DNA from: Pseudoscleropodium purum
Lineage: Eukaryota; Streptophyta; Bryopsida; Hypnales; Brachytheciaceae
Direction: 5' to 3'
Length of the DNA stretch: 64,000 nucleotides
Assembly (NCBI GenBank): GCA_963969395.1
Contig: OZ017805.1
Location: forward strand, 8,122,001 to 8,186,000
Positions 59,376 through 64,000 of this stretch are shown piece after piece (the first letter of the stretch is position 1; each line of letters starts with the position of its first letter). The position numbers and the translations under genes were made by a program. The notes beneath the pieces are model-generated. The model was not told the DNA's origin. It made no database searches and worked only from the letters and a program-made list of their open reading frames with translations.

Positions 59376-61440
59376 CAAATAACACGATTTGTGCTAGGCC
59401 CAAAAATTTCTCTAAATGATAGTGAATTTGTCCACATCATTCAGAGGGGCAACAGTTTAAGACGGCTATGCAACATTAGTCAGAGCTGAACCTGAACTAC
59501 GAGCAACAACTACCATGACATTTGTTTGAGATTTACAATATTTGGAGCCTAACCCTCCAATACCTTCTGCTACAACTGACTAACTTTGCAAGTGTTTTGG
59601 AGACTCTAACCAAACATTTTCTTGCCCGGTTGCTCCACTGCTTGACACCAAAGGAGCTATTTCCATCGGCCTTGCCTCAATAGATTTTTATTGCTTTTGT
59701 TTCTTTAGCTGACCAATGGACAGAAGAGGTTTCATGCAATTACGCGCGTATTTGTCCAAGGCTTTCTACATTTTTGGAAGCTTGCAACACGTAGCTCTCA
59801 AAGAGTGGCCCACCCAAAGTATGTACTTCATATTTGTGAAGGCATGGATGAGGTTGTTGTGACCGCTATGTTCAAGGGAGGCTTCTAATTCCACCATATT
59901 AAACTTTGCCCGAGTATCTCTATCATTTATGACTAAAGAACAAATGTGATCCCCATCAATGCCATTAGGTCGAGCTTCTTGAAGCACGAAGACAATGTAG
60001 TAGTCATATACGGCTTCAATATTAGAGACCTTTTTGTCAAGGTACTAGGGGAAGAAATTAGGTTCTTCTTGAATCTGATATTAAAGGTAGATATAGTCTT
60101 GAAACTAGTTTACTCCAAACAATCGCCCTATGACATACTTTTGGAATTGCCAAAGCCCCTCAAACAACTCTGGCATTTTGTCAATAAATAGCTCATCTCC
60201 ACAAAAATTCACAAAAGGCTCTATGAAAGATAGAGTCATCGAGTAGTTGCATTTGTATTCATCCACCATCTTACTGTACTTTTAGCCCCTACAAAAGTTA
60301 AAATTGATAAAAGTTTATTTTTGAGTCAAAGATAATGATCAAAAAGTTTAATATCCTGTAATCAATGATTTTGGACTTCAGCCACAATAATCGTGAATTT
60401 AGTTATCAAAATGGACACAATATCTTTGACTTGGTGGTATTCATAGAGAATTCTTTGAATGAAAAATTTTAGTTGCATTCAATTTTTTATTGGCACATGA
60501 AGGTGTTAACTGATCTATTGTTATCTTTGAGTCCAAGATAATTTGTAAATGCATCCTTATTTAGACATTGCTTTTACAAAGTGAAGGCCTTGAGTTTTAG
60601 GTCTCTAATACAAAAATGTTTTGGGATTATTTCATTATCTATTTCCCTATGCTGTAATTCCAATTTTTCTACCGGATGAGAATAGAATTTTCACAATGAT
60701 AGTGCTTCTACTTGTAGAGGAATTGCTTATTTGATTATCATTGGTTTGTAGATAAAAATTAATGGAGCTTCATTAATAGATTTTGATTTTTGATGACAGA
60801 ATTTTTCTGGTAATTGGCAATGCTAGTTCAAAAGGTCAAATGCTTACTTGATTATCTTTGGTTTGAAGATAAAAATTAACAAAGTTACAATAATAGATTT
60901 TGATTTCCAATGACAATTTTTCTGCTAATTAGCAATACTAGTGTAGAAGGTATTTTTGATGGCGCAATTAATGTTATCTTTGACTCGAGGATAATTATCT
61001 TCAACTTGAAGGTGCTATCTAACCTATTGTAGATGACATATTTCAATGAATTCTATAATTGTATTGGATAAACCTTAATGTTTAAACTTTGATTTCTAAA
61101 ATATGCTTACCTAGAACTTTAAATCACTATAAATTCCATGAATGCTTCTTGGAATTGAATTTGGAAATAGTTGTGTAGAATAAGAGACCAACAACCTGAG
61201 TCAAACATTGTAATGGGTTTTAGAAAGGACTCAATGCACTAGAAACCATTAACCATCTCTGTAGACAGTTAGATAATATCATAATAGAGGCAAAAATACT
61301 TGTAAAGTATAAAGAAAGCGTACAATCCTTATACTACACTCACTATTGCATTTAAACATCAAGAACAAATCTAAACACTTGGAAATGAAACCAAAAATTG
61401 AAAATAGTAAACTTACCTAAAATCCATACTCATAAATGTG
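59376..61440. repeat. AT-rich region with dispersed palindromic motifs
   Basis: The motif TTATCTTTGASTCAAGGATAA or close variants occurs at 60315-60336, 60521-60542 and 60974-60995. Weaker forms (GATTATCTTTGGTTTGAAGAT) lie near 60732 and 60852, and a half-matching one follows at 60994. ORFs 59766-59987 (minus) and 59946-60191 (plus) are not recognised. Confidence 0.5.
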
Positions 61441-61444
61441 CTTG

Positions 61445-62020
61445 GAAAACTCTAAATGCCGCAAAAATGCACAAACACAACAGAAACTCATAGACACCAT
61501 CAAAACTCACAAACATTGCAAAAAAATCAAGCAAAAGTTGTAGTGACAAATGTTGCGTGGAAACTCATAAAATTATCAAATCCATGGACTTATGAACTCT
61601 CGAGAAATCAACAACTCAGAACTAAACACTCTATTGCCAAAACATGAACCAAAACTCCAAACAAGTTGCCAAAATACAAAGCTTAAAGCGCGCACAAAAC
61701 TCCAAGCTCTGCTAAGACAAAAATTAGAACCCCGAATGAGCTACAAAAAACTTCAGCTCCAAGCACTCAAAAAATTGAAGGCGTGCAAAGAACTCCACAC
61801 AAAATTCCACGTGCAAAACTCCACGCAAAATTCTATGCACAAAGAACTCCACACAAAACTAACTCTAGGTGCGCACAAAACTCCACGCAAAACAAACTCT
61901 AGGCACACACAAAACTCATGCAAAACAAACTCTAGGCGCGCTAAAAAAAAACTAATAGAAACCAAAATGAGCAACCTGAGGACAAGGGAAGAAGATGACT
62001 TCCCAAGCCAAACTTGAGCC
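61445..62020 (+). repeat. short A/C-rich repeat region
   Basis: Recurrent AAACTCCACGCAAAAC and AACTCTAGGCGCGC/CACA units of about 33-37 bp are clearest at 61856-61940. They give a 141-codon Lys/Thr/His-rich ORF (61592-62017) that is probably a by-product of the repeats. Confidence 0.5.
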
Positions 62021-62619
62021 ACCAAACTAGCTTCAATAATTGCCGAATCTAGATCTTTGTTCCCAAATCTAATTTCCTTGCCAAACTTATTTCGAGTCTT
62101 CAATTGTACTTAGAACTACCTTGAACTTAGACATTTGGACCCAAAGCAAGAATATTGGCTTAGTATAGCCTTGGTATGGGCACTTAAGTACACTACCAGT
62201 TTTTCACAACAAAGTATAATAATTAACATTAAATATGACTCATTAATTTTAGTATTTAGTGCATTAAACCTACATAAGAACTATATCCAAAACCCTACTT
62301 CACTACAAATGAATATTTAAGAGAAATCATTTCTACTTCATGAAATAAAGTACTAAGTATGTCTAGGTAAAAGCTAAGAATTCATTAAAATATGATGTTG
62401 TAACAATTTCTATTCCTTAATTACACTTTAGAAATACTTAATATGATTGATAGCTCTATAAATCCTATAACATTCCACAAAACAATCACAGTTTAAAATT
62501 TCAAGACATTTAGGATTATTTAGCTTTCATAAACCTCAAGTGAATATATATTTCAATAAAAAATTTCTAGCAATCTTACTTGTATAAAACAATAAAATAT
62601 GTGAATTAAGTAGTGGTCT
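62021..62619. other. no gene recognised
   Basis: AT-rich. It may hold a very diverged leading unit of the adjacent satellite array (a GACATTTAGGA-like block near 62503). Confidence 0.35.
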
Positions 62620-63826
62620 TCTACTTAAGTTTCCCTAAATATGTCAAACTTCTCCATATTTTTGTTGTCTTCATCCTCACTCGAATTTCATGACATTTGG
62701 AATTTGGGTGTTCAAAGTACATGCCATTACTCATGAGTTTTCTAGCACAACACAAGAAATCAATGAAATGAAATAATGAAATAAATGTATTTGTCAATTT
62801 AGGCTTTCCTAATTATTTCCAACTTCTCCATATTTTTTTCTTCTTTGTACTTATAGAAATTGTATGACATTTGGAATTTGGGTGTTCCAAATAGAAGCCA
62901 TGGTTCATGATTTTTCTAGCACCACATGGAAAAAAAACACCAAATAGGTCAATAATTTTAATGCACATGTCAATTCAGGATTTTAGGCTCTTCTAATTAT
63001 TTCCAACTTCTTCATATTTTTTTTTCTTTGTGTTCACACAAATTCCATAACATTTGGAATTGGGGTGCTCAAAATACAAGCTATGGTTCATGATTTTTCT
63101 AGCACCACAGAAAAAAACACCAAATGGGTCAATAATTTTAATGCACATGTCAATTTAAGCTCTCCTAATTATTTCCAACTTCTCCATTTATTTTTTTCTT
63201 CATGTTTACACAAATTCCGTAACATTTAGAATTTGGATGCTCAAATATAGGCTATAGTTCATGATTTTTCTAGCACCACTTGAAAAAACACACCAAATAG
63301 GTCAATAATTTAAATGAGCATGTCAATTCAAGCTTACTAAAGTATTTACAACTTCTCCATATTTTTTTCATATACAAGCTAATCTAACTTACATAACATT
63401 TCAAATCTTGGTTCCACAAACTATAAACCATGGTTCATGATTTTTCTTATAGCACCTAGAAAATAATATGAAATAGGAGGATAGTTATAGTTTGCATGTC
63501 AATTTAAGTTTTCCTAATTATTTCCAAGTTCTTCATATTTTTTTCTTTTTTATCTTTCGACAATTTCATGACATTTGGAATTTGGGTTCTACAAACTATA
63601 AGCCATGGTTCATGATTTTTCTACTACCATTTGGAAAATGTTATGAAATAGGCAAAAAATTATAGTTTGCATGTCAATTTAAGCTTTCCAAAATACTTAC
63701 AACTTCTCCAATTATTTTTCATGTACATGCTAATCTAAATTTTCTGATATTTTGAATTTGGATTCCAAAAACTATAGGCTATGGTTTATGATTTTCTTAA
63801 CAATATGTCGAAAATAATATGGAGTA
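62620..63826. repeat. satellite-like tandem array, about 174-bp monomer, near 7 units
   Basis: The block AACTTCTCCATATTTTT recurs at 62647, 62821, 63005, 63177, 63350, 63526 and 63701, giving spacings of 174, 184, 172, 173, 176 and 175 bp. Each unit also has GACATTTGGAATTTGGGTG, CATGATTTTTCTAGCACCA and GCATGTCAATTTAAGCT blocks in the same order. Units differ by many substitutions, so the array is old. It is cut on the right by LTR F. Confidence 0.85.
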
Positions 63827-64000
63827 TGTCACACGTGTAGTCTAGGCATAAATATCTTTACACACAAAAATGTGGTAAAATGACACAAATTATCGTCCCA
63901 AGAAATTCCAGATGTATTCCCAAACTTCAGTATCCAGATGATCGTTTTTTCTCTTCTATTGACTACTCTCTTTCACTCTCTTTTCTAGAATCACTACTAT
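63827..64000 (-). mobile_element. family-2 LTR F, inverted, 3' end only (runs off the window)
   Basis: On the plus strand it begins TGTCACACGTGTAGTCTAGGC, then ATCTTTACACACAAAAATG, matching the inverted ends of LTRs C and D. It interrupts the satellite array. The rest lies beyond 64000. Confidence 0.8.

Noticed and set aside
61592..62017. 141-codon Lys-rich ORF as a gene
   Set aside because: It is made of short A/C-rich repeats, with no domain or neighbour support.
62620..63826. CRISPR-like array
   Set aside because: Units of about 174 bp are contiguous and diverged over their whole length, with no short identical repeats and unique spacers; the context is a plant genome.

Overview
The window is a repeat-dense, intergenic-type stretch of a land-plant nuclear genome. 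The evidence is plant-type Ty3/gypsy pol, a CACTA transposase of the TNP2 type, a hAT-like miniature element, and extensive nested LTR insertions. I see no intact ordinary host gene, rRNA or tRNA. Long LTRs and deep decay suggest a large genome, perhaps a non-flowering plant, but that is a weak inference.

The dominant feature is a pair of related LTR families whose LTRs each carry a long ORF. Family 1 (young, about 3.3 kb, ends TGTCGCAGC...GCTGCGACA) has four insertions, each with a perfect 5-bp target-site duplication: copy 1 (1117-4396, AAAGC), copy 2 (29023-32318, CCAAC), copy 3 (42469-45781, CTCTT) and inverted copy 4 (49293-50945, CAAGT, ORF deleted). Copies 1 and 2 have an open 552-aa ORF; copy 3 has one nonsense change. 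Family 2 (older, about 3.55 kb, starting TGTGGGAGC) is present as LTR A (219-7014, split by copy 1), B (33431-47490, split by C and D), C (34796-38350, minus), D (40098-46972, minus, split by copy 3), E (54308-58109) and F (63827 to the window end, minus). Tails of the same LTR lie at 7015-7694 and 13155-14187. B and E directly follow Ty3/gypsy integrase remnants, which shows that family 2 units are LTRs. Family 1 is collinear with them, so its copies are best read as solo LTRs of a sister family.

Layout. 1-7694: LTR A with copy 1, then a second LTR tail. 8570-8890: degenerate short repeat. 10350-12090: relic of a DUF7869-type gene. 12095-19150: decayed CACTA element with a minus-strand TNP2 relic. 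24090-26640: possible plus-strand CACTA accessory ORF relic. 27841-32500: unidentified minus-strand coding relic split by copy 2. 32720-47490: integrase relic followed by the nested LTRs B, C, D and copy 3. 47970-48570: 48-bp tandem repeat and a recurring palindromic motif. 48650-54307: decayed gypsy internal region (protease, RT, RNase H, integrase, GPY/F module) split by copy 4. 54308-58109: LTR E, carrying a 240-bp GC-rich hAT-like MITE. 58110-61000: the palindromic motif again and a second MITE. 62620-63826: tandem array of about 174-bp monomers, ended by LTR F.

The most unusual system is the LTR itself. In family 1 it is laid out as TATA box, leader, ORF (a domain shared with the older family, an acidic patch, a KRQK basic motif, a long coiled coil), a second TATA box, and a U5-like block. 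A solo LTR would therefore remain a complete gene cassette.
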